Made by a program: the position numbers and the translations under genes
NCBI RefSeq assembly: GCF_021117385.1
Contig: NZ_CP088252.1
Location: forward strand, 868,001 to 932,000
Direction of reading: 5' to 3'
Source: Frateuria soli
Lineage (GTDB): Bacteria > Pseudomonadota > Gammaproteobacteria > Xanthomonadales > Rhodanobacteraceae
DNA length: 64,000 nt
Notes under the pieces: generated by a model
Database searches by the model: none
What the model was told of the DNA's origin: nothing
Seen by the model: the letters and a program-made list of their open reading frames with translations, nothing else
Shown: in pieces, positions 1 through 9,385 of the stretch
How the letters are laid out: each line of letters begins with the position of its first letter
How positions within the stretch are numbered: the stretch's first letter is position 1

Positions 1-1
1 C

Positions 2-1228
2 GGGTGCACTGCCCGGCCTGCCTTCAGCCCGGATCCCTACAATCAGAACGTGGACGTGAATACGGCCGACACCTGCGCCATTGCCGGCCCGGTCGATACC
101 ATCTCCAAGGACTTCCGCCTGCCGACTGTCTGGAAGGCTACCCTGGCGTTCGATCGTGAGCTGCCGTGGTGGGGCATGGTCGCCTCGGCCGAGTACCAGC
201 ACATCCAGGTGCGCGACGGCATCCTCTACCAGGCCACCAACCTGGGCACGCCGTCCGGCGTGCTGCCCGATGGTCGCGAGCAGTACTGGACGGTTCCCGG
301 TGCGGGCCCGTATGCCTTCGGCAACCACCCCAACAATGGCGTCAACCCGGCGTTCTCCACGGCGTCGACGCTGCTGACCAACACGCACAAGGGCAAGTCG
401 GACAGCCTGACGCTCGCCCTGAAGAAGCCGTTCTCCGACAGCTTCTTCGGCAACGCCAGCTTCACGCTCAGCCATGCGACCGAGGTCAACCCGGGCGGCA
501 GCTCGCAGGCGTTCTCGAACTACCAGTACACGCCGCGCGTCAACGTCAACACCGACGACGTCGGCACGTCCGCCTACAACATCCCGCGCAGCCTGAAGCT
601 GTCGCTGACCTGGCAGCACCACTTCTTCGGTGACTACAACACCCAGGTGTCGGCGCTGTATGTCGGCCACGACGGCCTGCCTTACAGCTGGGTCTACAGC
701 GGCGATGCCAACGGCGACGGGATCAGCTACTACGACCTGGCCTACATCCCCAAGACCAACGACTCGCTGGTGGGCGGCTATGTCGACTACTACGGCAACC
801 CGGTGAGCGACGCGGTGGTGCAGCAGTTCCAGGACTACATCTCCAGCAACAAGTACCTGGACTCGCATCGCGGCCAGATCGCGGGCCGCAATGGCGATCA
901 CCTGCCGTGGACGAACCAGCTCGACATGAGCTTCGTCCAGGAAGTGCCCGGCTTCTTCAAGGGCAACAAGGGTGAGCTGAGGCTGGACGTGTACAACTTC
1001 CTCAACCTGCTGAACAAGGATTGGGGCAACGTGCCGTACGTGCAGTACCAGACCCGCAACCTGGCGGGCTATGCCGGCGTCCAGGATGGCAAGTACGTCT
1101 ACCAGATCGGCGACAAGAACGGCGATTTCGTCGTGCCGACCAAGGTCGGCGTGTATGAGTCCGGCCAGAATCCGACCCGCGTCGTTTCGCGCTGGTCGGC
1201 GATGGTGACGCTGCGCTACACGTTCTAA
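2..1228 (+). CDS. TonB-dependent receptor (Oar-like), C-terminal part
   Basis: The frame is open from the left edge, so only the last 408 residues are present. The sequence is rich in alternating aromatic and polar beta-strand segments with acidic, Asn/Gly-rich loops (for example around GDANGDGISYYD), and it ends in the outer-membrane signature LRYTF with a terminal Phe. This fits the beta-barrel of a large Oar/OmpA-related TonB-dependent receptor. Such proteins take up substrates across the outer membrane using TonB energy; the ligand cannot be told. The plug domain and signal peptide lie outside the window. A strong terminator follows 27 bases after the stop, so this is the last gene of its transcript. 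Confidence 0.85.
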   Translation, partial: GCTARPAFSPDPYNQNVDVNTADTCAIAGPVDTISKDFRLPTVWKATLAFDRELPWWGMVASAEYQHIQVRDGILYQATNLGTPSGVLPDGREQYWTVPGAGPYAFGNHPNNGVNPAFSTASTLLTNTHKGKSDSLTLALKKPFSDSFFGNASFTLSHATEVNPGGSSQAFSNYQYTPRVNVNTDDVGTSAYNIPRSLKLSLTWQHHFFGDYNTQVSALYVGHDGLPYSWVYSGDANGDGISYYDLAYIPKTNDSLVGGYVDYYGNPVSDAVVQQFQDYISSNKYLDSHRGQIAGRNGDHLPWTNQLDMSFVQEVPGFFKGNKGELRLDVYNFLNLLNKDWGNVPYVQYQTRNLAGYAGVQDGKYVYQIGDKNGDFVVPTKVGVYESGQNPTRVVSRWSAMVTLRYTF

Positions 1229-1254
1229 AGGGCTTCGGCCAGGAAGGTCCGATC

Positions 1255-1289
1255 ATGCCGGCGCCCGCGAGGGCGCCGGCATTTTCTTT
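1255..1289 (+). terminator. Rho-independent terminator after TonB receptor
   Basis: A perfect 12-bp stem (ATGCCGGCGCCC with its complement) closes a GCGA loop and is followed by TTTCTTT. It lies directly after the receptor stop codon. Confidence 0.85.
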
Positions 1290-1461
1290 GGGTTCGGACG
1301 CCGCTGGCCCCGAAGCCTCGCTATGCGGAAGCCGATCGCCCACTGGGGATTCCCGCGGAGCACTGCCGCGCTTGACCATGTCTGGCGACCGCGGGAAGCT
1401 AGGCGGTCCGCCACGCCACGGCATGATGCCGTGATGCCGTCAGCGGAAGGAGAAGGCAAGA

Positions 1462-2886
1462 ATGAATGACACCCACGCCGGCCGCGCCGGCAGGCCCGCC
1501 ACCGTCAGTGCACGGATTTCGCCGGCGGGCGGACTGGACATCCTCTCGCGCAACGAAGTCGCCCGCCTGCGCGATGCCAGCGGTTCCGGACTGCACGCCC
1601 TGCTGCGCCGCTGCGCGCTGGCCGTGCTTACCTCCGGCAACATCAGCGACGACCCGCGCTCGATGTTCGAGCAGTACCCCGATTTCGACGTGCAGGTGCT
1701 GCAGCAGGATCGCGGCATCAAGATCGAGCTCTCGCACGCGCCCGCGCAGGCGTTCGTCGATGGCCAGATCATCCGCGGCATCAACGAGCTTCTGGTCGCG
1801 GTGGTGCGCGACATCGTCTACGTGGCCACGCAGCTGGAGCAGGGCGGTTTCGATCTGGACGACACCGTCGGCATTACCCACGCGGTGTTCGAGATCCTGC
1901 GCAACGCTCGCATCCTCAAGCCGCACATCGACCCCAACCTGGTCGTCTGCTGGGGCGGTCACTCGATCTCGCGCGACGAGTACGAATACACCAAGTCGGT
2001 CGGCTACCAGCTCGGCCTGCGCAGCACGGACATCTGCACCGGTTGCGGCCCGGGCGCCATGAAGGGCCCGATGAAGGGTGCCACCATCGCGCACGCCAAA
2101 CAGCGTCGGCGCAACAACCGCTACATCGGCATCACCGAGCCGGGCATCATCGCGGCCGAGTCGCCCAATCCGATCGTCAACCAGCTCGTGATCATGCCGG
2201 ACATCGAGAAGCGCCTGGAGGCGTTCGTCCGCATGGCCCACGGCATCGTGGTGTTCCCCGGCGGCGTGGGCACGGCGGAGGAGATCCTCTACCTGCTCGG
2301 CATCCTGTTGCATCCGTCCAACGCCGGTACTCCGTTCCCGCTGATCTTCACCGGGCCCAAGCAGTCGGCCGCGTACTTCGAGCAGATCGACCGATTCCTG
2401 AGGCTGAGCCTGGGCGAGGAAGTGGCGCAGCATTACCAGATCATCGTCGACGACCCGGCGGCGGTGGCGCGCGCGATGGTCAAGGGCATCGACAAGGTGC
2501 GCAACCATCGGCTGGACACCAAGGACGCGTTTTTCTTCAACTGGGCGCTGGACATCCCCTTCGCCTTCCAGATGCCGTTCCGCCCCACCCACGAGGCGAT
2601 GCGCGCGCTGGCGCTGCACCGCGGCCGTCCGCGCCACGAACTGGCCGCGGACCTGCGCCGCGCGTTCTCCGGCATCGTCGCCGGCAACGTCAAGGAAGAG
2701 GGCGTGCGCGCGATCGAACAGAACGGCCCGTTCGACATCGACGGCGAGCCGGACATCATGCGGGCGCTGGATGCACTGTTGCAGGCCTTCGTCAGCCAGC
2801 ACCGCATGAAGCTCCCCGGGGGCTCGGCCTACGTGCCCTGCTACCGCGTGCGCGCGGAGGGCACGGAGACGGCTCCGGCCGCTTGA
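1462..2886 (+). CDS. ppnN: Pyrimidine/purine nucleotide 5'-monophosphate nucleosidase PpnN
   Basis: This 474-aa protein matches the PpnN (YgdH) family over its full length; the E. coli protein is about 454 aa. PpnN cleaves nucleoside monophosphates to base and ribose 5-phosphate and is controlled by (p)ppGpp. The LOG-type core is visible: CWGGHSI near residue 170, CTGCGPGAM near 195, and the phosphoribosyl-binding PGGVGTAEE near 267. The family tail AFSGIVAGNVKE and QHRMKLPG is also intact. The ATG at 1462 is preceded by a purine-rich GGAAGGAGAAGG. The stop codon overlaps the -35 element of the downstream tRNA promoter. Confidence 0.95.
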   Translation: MNDTHAGRAGRPATVSARISPAGGLDILSRNEVARLRDASGSGLHALLRRCALAVLTSGNISDDPRSMFEQYPDFDVQVLQQDRGIKIELSHAPAQAFVDGQIIRGINELLVAVVRDIVYVATQLEQGGFDLDDTVGITHAVFEILRNARILKPHIDPNLVVCWGGHSISRDEYEYTKSVGYQLGLRSTDICTGCGPGAMKGPMKGATIAHAKQRRRNNRYIGITEPGIIAAESPNPIVNQLVIMPDIEKRLEAFVRMAHGIVVFPGGVGTAEEILYLLGILLHPSNAGTPFPLIFTGPKQSAAYFEQIDRFLRLSLGEEVAQHYQIIVDDPAAVARAMVKGIDKVRNHRLDTKDAFFFNWALDIPFAFQMPFRPTHEAMRALALHRGRPRHELAADLRRAFSGIVAGNVKEEGVRAIEQNGPFDIDGEPDIMRALDALLQAFVSQHRMKLPGGSAYVPCYRVRAEGTETAPAA

Positions 2887-2911
2887 CAGCCCACGTGACG
2901 CTATTCAAACT
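2883..2911 (+). promoter_or_regulatory. Promoter of tRNA-Asn
   Basis: TTGACA at 2883-2888, a 17-bp spacer and CAAACT at 2906-2911, 14 bases before the mature tRNA. The -35 box contains the ppnN stop codon. The -10 is weak but resembles the one before tRNA-Val. Confidence 0.5.
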
Positions 2912-2925
2912 ACGCAGCTCGCCCC

Positions 2926-3002
2926 GCCCGAATAGCTCAGCTGGTTAGAGCACTTGACTGTTAATCAGGGGGTCGTTGGTTCGAGTCCAACTTCGGGCGC
3001 CA
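2926..3002 (+). tRNA. tRNA-Asn (GTT)
   Basis: A full cloverleaf: acceptor GCCCGAA pairs with TTCGGGC, the D-arm starts TAGCTCAG, the anticodon loop contains GTT, the T-loop is GTTCGAGTC, and the CCA end is encoded. A rho-independent terminator follows within 10 bases. Confidence 0.97.
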
Positions 3003-3008
3003 TATTTG

Positions 3009-3041
3009 AAGGCCTTGCAGCGATGCAAGGCCTTTTTCTTT
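3009..3041 (+). terminator. Terminator after tRNA-Asn
   Basis: The stem GGCCTTGCA with TGCAAGGCC around a GCGA loop is followed by TTTTTCTTT. Confidence 0.85.
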
Positions 3042-3077
3042 GCGATCGCGTCCGCGTTTCGCGTGCAGCGTGCAGAT

Positions 3078-3134
3078 GCGCGCTGCTGCGCGACCGCCAT
3101 GCAGGCCGGTCGCGCACAGGTGCGCTCCTGCGAT
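3078..3134. repeat. REP-type palindrome, family A
   Basis: An imperfect inverted pair, CTGCTGCGCGACC and GGTCGCGCACAGGTGCGCTCCTG. It is one of at least six intergenic copies of a GTAGGAGCGCACCTGTGCGCGACC-like unit in this window. It lies between the tRNA-Asn terminator and the small minus-strand gene. Confidence 0.7.
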
Positions 3135-3187
3135 GACCCGGGGCCGTTGCCCCGCCCGAGGTGCGGCGGAGCATACCGGGTGCCGGC

Positions 3188-3418
3188 TCAGGCGCTCCGG
3201 TCGCCGGACGACGAGGACGCCTGTTGCGCCAGCATGGCGAAAAGCCGGTCCGACGGCGATCCCGCGGCGACCATCAGGTCGCCATCCGGACTGCGCACCA
3301 CGCAGGCCGAGACGCCTGCGCTGTCCAGGTGGCGCTGTGCCGCGGCGAGCAATGGCGCGGCGTCCGGCGGCGGTGTCGGCGGCGACGGGCGGCGGTTCGG
3401 CGGTTCTCCGTAAGCCAT
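3188..3418 (-). CDS. Small hypothetical protein (76 aa)
   Basis: I do not recognise this protein. It has a Pro-rich N-terminus followed by a compact segment (residues about 24-60) with the motif VRSPDGDLMVAAG, which could be a small beta-meander. The ATG is preceded at 7 bases by GAGGT, a good ribosome binding site, which is the main reason to call it. It lies downstream of and on the same strand as the pseudopilin gene, 135 bases away. No signal peptide or membrane segment is seen. Confidence 0.5.
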   Translation of the reverse strand: MAYGEPPNRRPSPPTPPPDAAPLLAAAQRHLDSAGVSACVVRSPDGDLMVAAGSPSDRLFAMLAQQASSSSGDRSA

Positions 3419-3553
3419 GGCGCACCTCGCGATGGAAGTCCGCTACGGGTTGTGGCACCCGGCCCGTGAACAACCGGTGTAACCCGGGGGCGGGCTCCAG
3501 CCGGTCGTTTTCGACGGCTGCCGCGCCCGTGATGGCGGGAACCTGCCTGCGCG

Positions 3554-4099
3554 CTACGGGCAGCGCTCGGCGCGCCTGCCCCGCGGCCGGCTCCCGCGCA
3601 CCCGCCCCGAGTTCGACACCACCACGCCAAGCGGCTCGTCCTCTCCACGCGGGTGGCAGAAGAGCAGGGTGAGGTTGCTCCCGCTGGCGCTGCCATCGGA
3701 AAGGAACGTCACATGCCGGCGCGACTCGCTGCTCCGGATCACCAGGCGCGTGTGGCTGTCGCCGACCCGCAGCGGCGCGGCATCGGGCTGGTTGTCGTGA
3801 TTGCCGTCGACGCCGACCAGCCAGCCACCGTCCCACCGGCTCTCGTCGCTGCAGTGCACGCGGTCGCGGGTCGGGCAGAACAGCACGCGCGTGCGGCGCA
3901 GTACCGCCTCGCCGCGCGCATAGCCGAGCGCCTCGATGAAATCCATCTGCGCCGACTGCGCCCGCCCGCGGCGCACCAGTCCGGCCAGCGACGGGCTGGC
4001 GATGCCGGCCAGGATGGCCAGGATCGCCACCACCATGACCTGCTCGACCAGCGTGATGCCGCGCGAACGGTGGCGTCCGCTTCCCTGCGTGCCTGCCAT
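3554..4099 (-). CDS. GspH/FimT-type pseudopilin
   Basis: This 181-aa protein has a class III (type IV pilin) leader: a short basic N-terminus, then G/ITLVEQ with the conserved Glu at +5, followed by a hydrophobic helix (VMVVAILAILAGIASPSLAGL). Prepilin peptidase should cut after that Gly, near residue 14. The rest looks like the beta-rich FimT/GspH domain, including GVDGNHDNQPD and a Cys pair. Such minor pseudopilins prime type II secretion or type IV pilus assembly. It is an orphan here, with no other pil or gsp genes in view. It is transcribed divergently from uvrB. Confidence 0.8.
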   Translation of the reverse strand: MAGTQGSGRHRSRGITLVEQVMVVAILAILAGIASPSLAGLVRRGRAQSAQMDFIEALGYARGEAVLRRTRVLFCPTRDRVHCSDESRWDGGWLVGVDGNHDNQPDAAPLRVGDSHTRLVIRSSESRRHVTFLSDGSASGSNLTLLFCHPRGEDEPLGVVVSNSGRVRGSRPRGRRAERCP

Positions 4100-4181
4100 G
4101 CCATCGCTCCCTGCGAGGAACGGGCATCATCCGCGGCATGCACGACCGCCGGAAGCGGCCTGGGCACCGTCATCCCGTGAG

Positions 4182-4205
4182 CCTGTGCTGACAGGCCCTG
4201 TCAGC
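4182..4205. promoter_or_regulatory. Palindromic operator candidate between pseudopilin gene and uvrB
   Basis: GCTGACAGG and CCTGTCAGC form a perfect 9+1+9 palindrome, and an overlapping CCTGT/ACAGG pair starts at 4182. It sits 45 bases before uvrB in the divergent intergenic region. No T-tract follows, so a protein-binding site is more likely than a terminator. The binding factor is unknown, and it does not match the LexA boxes I know. Confidence 0.4.
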
Positions 4206-4249
4206 AGGGCCGCTTTAAGATCGGCCATCCGCCCGCATATCCGTCAGCC

Positions 4250-6280
<2,031 letters not shown>

Positions 6281-6295
6281 GCCCGCCGCTCCAGC

Positions 6296-6334
6296 TCCCT
6301 CTCCCCCGGTAAGGCCGGGGGAGAGGGGGAGGCC
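6296..6334. repeat. REP-type palindrome, family C (CTCTCCCCC type)
   Basis: CTCCCTCTCCCCCGG and CCGGGGGAGAGGGGGAG flank a short loop after uvrB. Related units recur at 33006-33090 and 36655-36775. There is no T-tract. Confidence 0.7.
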
Positions 6335-6364
6335 TCTGGCTCTCTCATCCCCCGCACGCAAAGC

Positions 6365-6394
6365 TTGGCATCTCACCCCCACCCTTGCTAAACT
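6365..6394 (+). promoter_or_regulatory. Promoter of tRNA-Val
   Basis: TTGGCA (6365-6370), an 18-bp spacer and TAAACT (6389-6394), 11 bases before the mature tRNA end. Confidence 0.5.
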
Positions 6395-6405
6395 TCGCGG
6401 CTCTT

Positions 6406-6480
6406 GGGCGGTTAGCTCAGCGGTAGAGCACTACCTTGACATGGTAGGGGTCACAAGTTCGATCCTTGTACCGCCCACCA
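6406..6480 (+). tRNA. tRNA-Val (GAC)
   Basis: Acceptor GGGCGGT pairs with ACCGCCC. The anticodon stem CTACC/GGTAG encloses TTGACAT with anticodon GAC, the T-arm is present and CCA is encoded. The AT-richer accessory patch begins about 60 bases downstream, but no repeat of the tRNA 3' end was seen at its other side. Confidence 0.97.
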
Positions 6481-6493
6481 AGAGTTGAAACGA

Positions 6494-6525
6494 AAAGGCC
6501 GGCGCATTGCGCCGGCCTTTTTTTC
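6494..6525 (+). terminator. Terminator after tRNA-Val
   Basis: AAGGCCGGCGC/GCGCCGGCCTT around an ATT loop, followed by TTTTT. Confidence 0.9.
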
Positions 6526-6635
6526 TCGCAGTCGCTCGAGTGCCTAGATAGCCTTTTGCCAACTGCGCATTTGTGGGCACCCTAAATACACGGGCTCAGC
6601 AGAACTCTAACGGCCTAGCTGCTAGAAAAGCGGTC

Positions 6636-6857
6636 ATGCCACTTGATGACATTTCCAGAGAATCCGGAAGACCTTACCCGCCAGACAAGTCGGAGGTCTT
6701 TCGCTCAGTTCGCGGTCACCTTGACGAAGCCCGTGCGGCGGGTTTTCTGGCTAAGGACTCACACAGCGGGCTTTGGGTGTGTGCGGGTCACAGCTTAGGC
6801 TACTTGGCAGAACTGATCGAGAACCGGCAACGGCTTAGTGAAGAGGAGCGGAAGTAG
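6636..6857 (+). CDS. Hypothetical protein in accessory patch
   Basis: Unrecognised protein of 73 aa from the ATG at 6636 (94 aa if the GTG at 6573 is used). It is polar and mostly helical by eye, with the motif LDEARAAGFLAKD followed by GLWVCAGHS and an acidic C-terminal helix ending in SEEERK. Codon use is less GC-biased than in the flanking housekeeping genes. It stands alone on the plus strand between tRNA-Val and three minus-strand genes. The shorter start is preferred because the stretch before it is poorly coding, but no strong ribosome site decides. Confidence 0.5.
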   Translation: MPLDDISRESGRPYPPDKSEVFRSVRGHLDEARAAGFLAKDSHSGLWVCAGHSLGYLAELIENRQRLSEEERK

Positions 6858-6861
6858 GAAA

Positions 6862-7089
6862 CTACGTCAGTTTTAACGCGTAGTTTTTGCGGACATATTT
6901 GTTGATGTATGCATTAAGGCCGTCCCCAAGTTGGGCGAGCCGTTGCATCTCGGCGACGTGATCCGCGCCAGTGCTGGCGTTCGTGTACAAGTACGAACCA
7001 CCTTTTTCGAAGTGGACAGTAATTGCCCCTTCTCCGATATCATACGCCTGAACGCCAGAATCGCCATTTATGTCTTTGTACAGTGGCAT
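6862..7089 (-). CDS. Small conserved protein, KTSC-like (75 aa)
   Basis: A 75-residue protein beginning MPLYKDINGDSGVQAYDIG, with a central beta-type segment (ITVHFEKGGSYLYTN) and a helical tail containing GLNAYINKYVRKNY. The layout, with a leading unit, the hydrophobic F-x-x-G-x-Y-x-Y strand and a closing helix, recalls KTSC-like small domains, a weak assignment from memory. AGGAGA lies a few bases before the ATG, a good ribosome site. Such proteins are typical accessory-genome passengers of unknown role. It is 49 bases downstream of the two-gene module on the same strand and might be cotranscribed with it. Confidence 0.7.
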   Translation of the reverse strand: MPLYKDINGDSGVQAYDIGEGAITVHFEKGGSYLYTNASTGADHVAEMQRLAQLGDGLNAYINKYVRKNYALKLT

Positions 7090-7138
7090 GGAACCTCTCC
7101 TTGGTGATTAAGTGCAGCGACTGACTTTGATGAGGAGG

Positions 7139-7945
7139 TCATCGGACCTCTAGCAGCTCAGAAAGGACGACGCGAACTAGATCCAGTATCCGTAGCACCT
7201 CTCTTTTATCTGTAGGGGTATGGGTGGAGACGGAAGACCTTGTATAGACCGATCGAACAAAGGTGCCGATAGCCTCATCAACAGATTTGGTTGCATCTTC
7301 CGTGGTCGCGGCTAATGCTCGAGATATTTGTCGATTGCGTAGAATGAAGCGCACCTTTTGCTTCATAGTGGGGCCACGGGTATCCGGTTCATCCTTGTAG
7401 CCTGGTACTGCTCTCACTTCGTCGTCAGGCGCGAGTCTATCCAAGGTTTCCCGTAAGGCTTCTCGTAAGTCTGTGGCCGGTCCGCGCCATGAAAGGCGCT
7501 CGGGCAGTGCCAGATCTAGTAATGCTTGTTCGTAAGATAGCGCTGCGCTTGGAACAAGAGCCCTCAGGGTGGTAATGATACGAACGTCAACGGGCGTTTT
7601 TTCTTGTTGCTCGTTTTGTTGCTGGGCGGTTGATGATATCAGTGTGCTATCGAGCTGGATTAAGTGACCCTTGGCTTCTTTCAAGAGGTCGATATATCCC
7701 CGGGCTCTTCCGCGCTTGTGGCACAGCTCCACAAGACGTTGCATTGCAGAATTGACTGCATTGATATGACTTTGGTCGTCAGAATGGTCGATCAAGGTAG
7801 GGCGAATGTCAGTGAAATATCGTTCCGCGAGGGAACGGAGAGCAGTTCGCACTTTAGCTGATTGTATTTGCGCTCCGTTGAAGGCGTTCAGCGCTTTTCG
7901 TTGCTTCTCGAGGTCCGCTATAAAGCTAGTGACGTGAGCTGACAT
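7139..7945 (-). CDS. Unknown helical protein, second gene of two-gene module (possible nuclease-like)
   Basis: This 268-aa protein is predicted almost wholly helical, with no signal peptide or membrane segment. The N-terminal half contains long amphipathic helices. A Gln/Glu-rich linker lies near residue 110 (QQQNEQQEK). The C-terminal 100 residues carry the ordered motifs LAPDDEV, GPTMKQKVRFIL and RSVYTRSSVSTH. From memory this C-terminal block resembles a predicted nuclease family described beside prokaryotic PIWI-RE proteins; I could not check this, and no PIWI gene is present. The start codon overlaps the stop of the upstream gene (TGATG), so the two are translationally coupled. Base composition is AT-richer than the surrounding chromosome. 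Confidence 0.75.
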   Translation of the reverse strand: MSAHVTSFIADLEKQRKALNAFNGAQIQSAKVRTALRSLAERYFTDIRPTLIDHSDDQSHINAVNSAMQRLVELCHKRGRARGYIDLLKEAKGHLIQLDSTLISSTAQQQNEQQEKTPVDVRIITTLRALVPSAALSYEQALLDLALPERLSWRGPATDLREALRETLDRLAPDDEVRAVPGYKDEPDTRGPTMKQKVRFILRNRQISRALAATTEDATKSVDEAIGTFVRSVYTRSSVSTHTPTDKREVLRILDLVRVVLSELLEVR

Positions 7946-8496
7946 CAGTCTGTGCCGGCTGGCAGATTGTGCGCGACGAGATTGTAACCAACCGCGTTCA
8001 GTTTGTATTCGCCGCGAGCAGGGACGTCAAAATATCCGGCTGCCTTCGCATCAGCAAGAATTTGGTTTATTTTTCCAGGGAGCCTGAATCCCGCTTGCTT
8101 AAAATATTTTTCGAGATCGGACGTGTTTATGGTTTCTTTGCGCTCGTTCGCAGGGGCGAGTTCCTGCAAGTAAAAGCCTACTATGCAAGCCATTTGCCGC
8201 GCGCTAGATGGTTTTTTTTGCTCTCTGAATGTCCGAATGTCGATTTGACGGCCCGCTGGCTGTGGAGGTGGCGCCGCCGCGGGCGTGGGCACTACGTCTT
8301 GACCGGCGTCAGGTGCTTGCCCGGTTCGGGTTGTCATGCCAGGGCTAAACTGCGCTGAAGGAGTGCCAACTTCGGGCAAAGATATCCCTAGCTGCATGCA
8401 GGCTGCCGTCAGAGCGGTCTTCCGCGCACTTTCCTCAAGCGGTTCGAGAGCAGTGAGAATCTGATCGATCGCTTGGCCCAAGGTTAGTTGGTTCAT
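7945..8496 (-). CDS. Unknown protein with C-terminal winged-helix-like domain, first gene of module
   Basis: A 183-aa protein in three parts. Residues 1-42 are a short helical unit (AIDQILTALEPLEESARKTAL), residues 45-85 are a disordered Pro/Ala-rich linker, and residues 90-180 form a compact domain. That domain has helices (ARQMACIVGFYLQELAP, SDLEKYFKQAGF, KINQILADAKAAGYF) followed by a beta-hairpin (GEYKLNAVGYNLV), the pattern of a winged helix-turn-helix. A role in DNA binding is inference. It overlaps the next gene by one base. GGGACGGCA precedes the ATG. The upstream 80 bases (8497-8580) are AT-rich and probably hold the module promoter. Confidence 0.75.
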   Translation of the reverse strand: MNQLTLGQAIDQILTALEPLEESARKTALTAACMQLGISLPEVGTPSAQFSPGMTTRTGQAPDAGQDVVPTPAAAPPPQPAGRQIDIRTFREQKKPSSARQMACIVGFYLQELAPANERKETINTSDLEKYFKQAGFRLPGKINQILADAKAAGYFDVPARGEYKLNAVGYNLVAHNLPAGTD

Positions 8497-8666
8497 TGCC
8501 GTCCCTGTTTCTCTGGCGGAAGCCCAAACCTATGTAACAAATCCCGAGGGAAAGTGCACTTCCTTAACTTGGCAGCATTGTTCTAGCCGACAGAAGATGG
8601 ATCGCACAGGAACGCACAGGAACGGAGTCAGAGTGGGCTGGTCCCGCTCTCTCGGACACCACAAAG

Positions 8667-8700
8667 CCGCGAACAAAGGGGACCCGCGAACAAAGGGGAC
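8667..8700. repeat. Tandem 17-bp repeat
   Basis: CCGCGAACAAAGGGGAC occurs twice head to tail (8667-8683 and 8684-8700) and runs into GGAGGGAACTAAG. Confidence 0.9.
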
Positions 8701-8791
8701 GGAGGGAACTAAGCGTCATCCGGTCCGCGAACGAATTGCCTCTTCCCTGGCTGAAAGACGACGGTCGCCGACATCACAGCCAGCGGAATCT

Positions 8792-8809
8792 CGGGTCAGA
8801 GTGCACTTT
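8792..8809 (+). repeat. 18-bp element, copy 1
   Basis: CGGGTCAGAGTGCACTTT, identical to 9368-9385. Flanking bases are also similar (GGAATCT before this copy and GGAAATCC before the other). Confidence 0.9.
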
Positions 8810-8931
8810 GCCGGCAAAGGGGTGGCGTACCTCGGACTAACGGCGGGCTGTAAACCCGATCGCTACTGAAAGCGGGGGGCGTCGCTGGCCCCAAGCTTGT
8901 AGTCTGGCTTTCATCCACGTCAGGACAAACC

Positions 8932-9186
8932 GTGCAGCAATCCTGTGAAGACTGTGGCTGTGCCGTCGGCGCGCTGCACGAGCTGTTCTGTACCAAGGAG
9001 CGTTGCCCGTTCTGTGGTGGGCAACTGGTTACCTGTGGCTGTATTTCTAAAGTATTGGAGCTCAGCGACCAGGAACAGCAGGCACTCGATGAGTACATCG
9101 ACGATGGAGTCGAGCCGCTTAGAGGAATCAATACTCGCTGGGTCAAAGCGCTCAACCGCAAAGGCAGAGTTCCCTTCACCCGGTGA
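8932..9186 (+). CDS. Small Cys-rich zinc-ribbon-like protein (84 aa)
   Basis: The first 40 residues contain eight cysteines in CEDCGC, CTKERCPFCGG and CGC arrangements, suggesting one or two zinc ribbons. A helical, acidic segment (SDQEQQALDEYID) and a basic tail follow. I recognise the layout as a recurrent small bacterial protein of unknown function. The start is a GTG; no in-frame ATG is close, so the start is uncertain. It lies between the two copies of the 18-bp element, in the accessory patch, and ends just before the cupin remnant on the opposite strand. Confidence 0.6.
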   Translation: MQQSCEDCGCAVGALHELFCTKERCPFCGGQLVTCGCISKVLELSDQEQQALDEYIDDGVEPLRGINTRWVKALNRKGRVPFTR

Positions 9187-9193
9187 CGTCTAC

Positions 9194-9358
9194 TCAGTCC
9201 CGTGCCTCGGGCGAGCCCGCCAGTTGCTCGGCGATGGAGCGGGTCTTGTCCGTGACCACGTCCCCGGTGTGAAGGGTGGTTTTTCGTTCGATGAGCAGGA
9301 CGAGGCATTCCTCGTCGGCGACGGGGTTGTGGCGCACGCCCTTGGGCACGATCCACAT
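9194..9358 (-). pseudogene. Cupin-domain protein, 5'-truncated remnant
   Basis: The last 54 residues of a small cupin are preserved: MWIVPKGVRHNP, then ADEECLVLLIE and NTGEV-like HTGDVVTDKT. In intact family members this follows about 55-65 residues carrying the first metal-binding cupin motif. Here the frame upstream continues only into unrelated sequence made from the 18-bp repeat element at 9368-9385 and a terminator. The N-terminal half of the barrel is therefore gone, and the remnant is unlikely to fold or bind metal. An open frame up to 9430 could still be translated as a 78-aa chimera. Confidence 0.75.
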
Positions 9359-9367
9359 CGGAAATCC

Positions 9368-9385
9368 CGGGTCAGAGTGCACTTT
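9368..9385 (+). repeat. 18-bp element, copy 2, at cupin breakpoint
   Basis: Second copy of CGGGTCAGAGTGCACTTT. A short inverted pair CCCGGGTC/GACCCGGG surrounds it (9366-9396), giving a hairpin exactly where cupin homology stops. Confidence 0.85.

Larger units (their letters stand above)
8497..8931. other. Intergenic stretch with repeat debris
   Basis: No gene is supported in these 435 bases. It holds a tandem 17-bp repeat (8667-8700), the string GGGGACGGAGGGAACTAAG (8695-8713) and an 18-bp element CGGGTCAGAGTGCACTTT at 8792-8809 that recurs at 9368-9385. These motifs are typical, from memory, of repeats mobilised by REP-associated tyrosine transposases; no transposase gene is present. Confidence 0.6.

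Noticed and set aside
8667-8700. Start of a CRISPR-like array
   Set aside because: Only two adjacent 17-bp units with no spacer between them; a tandem duplication in repeat debris.
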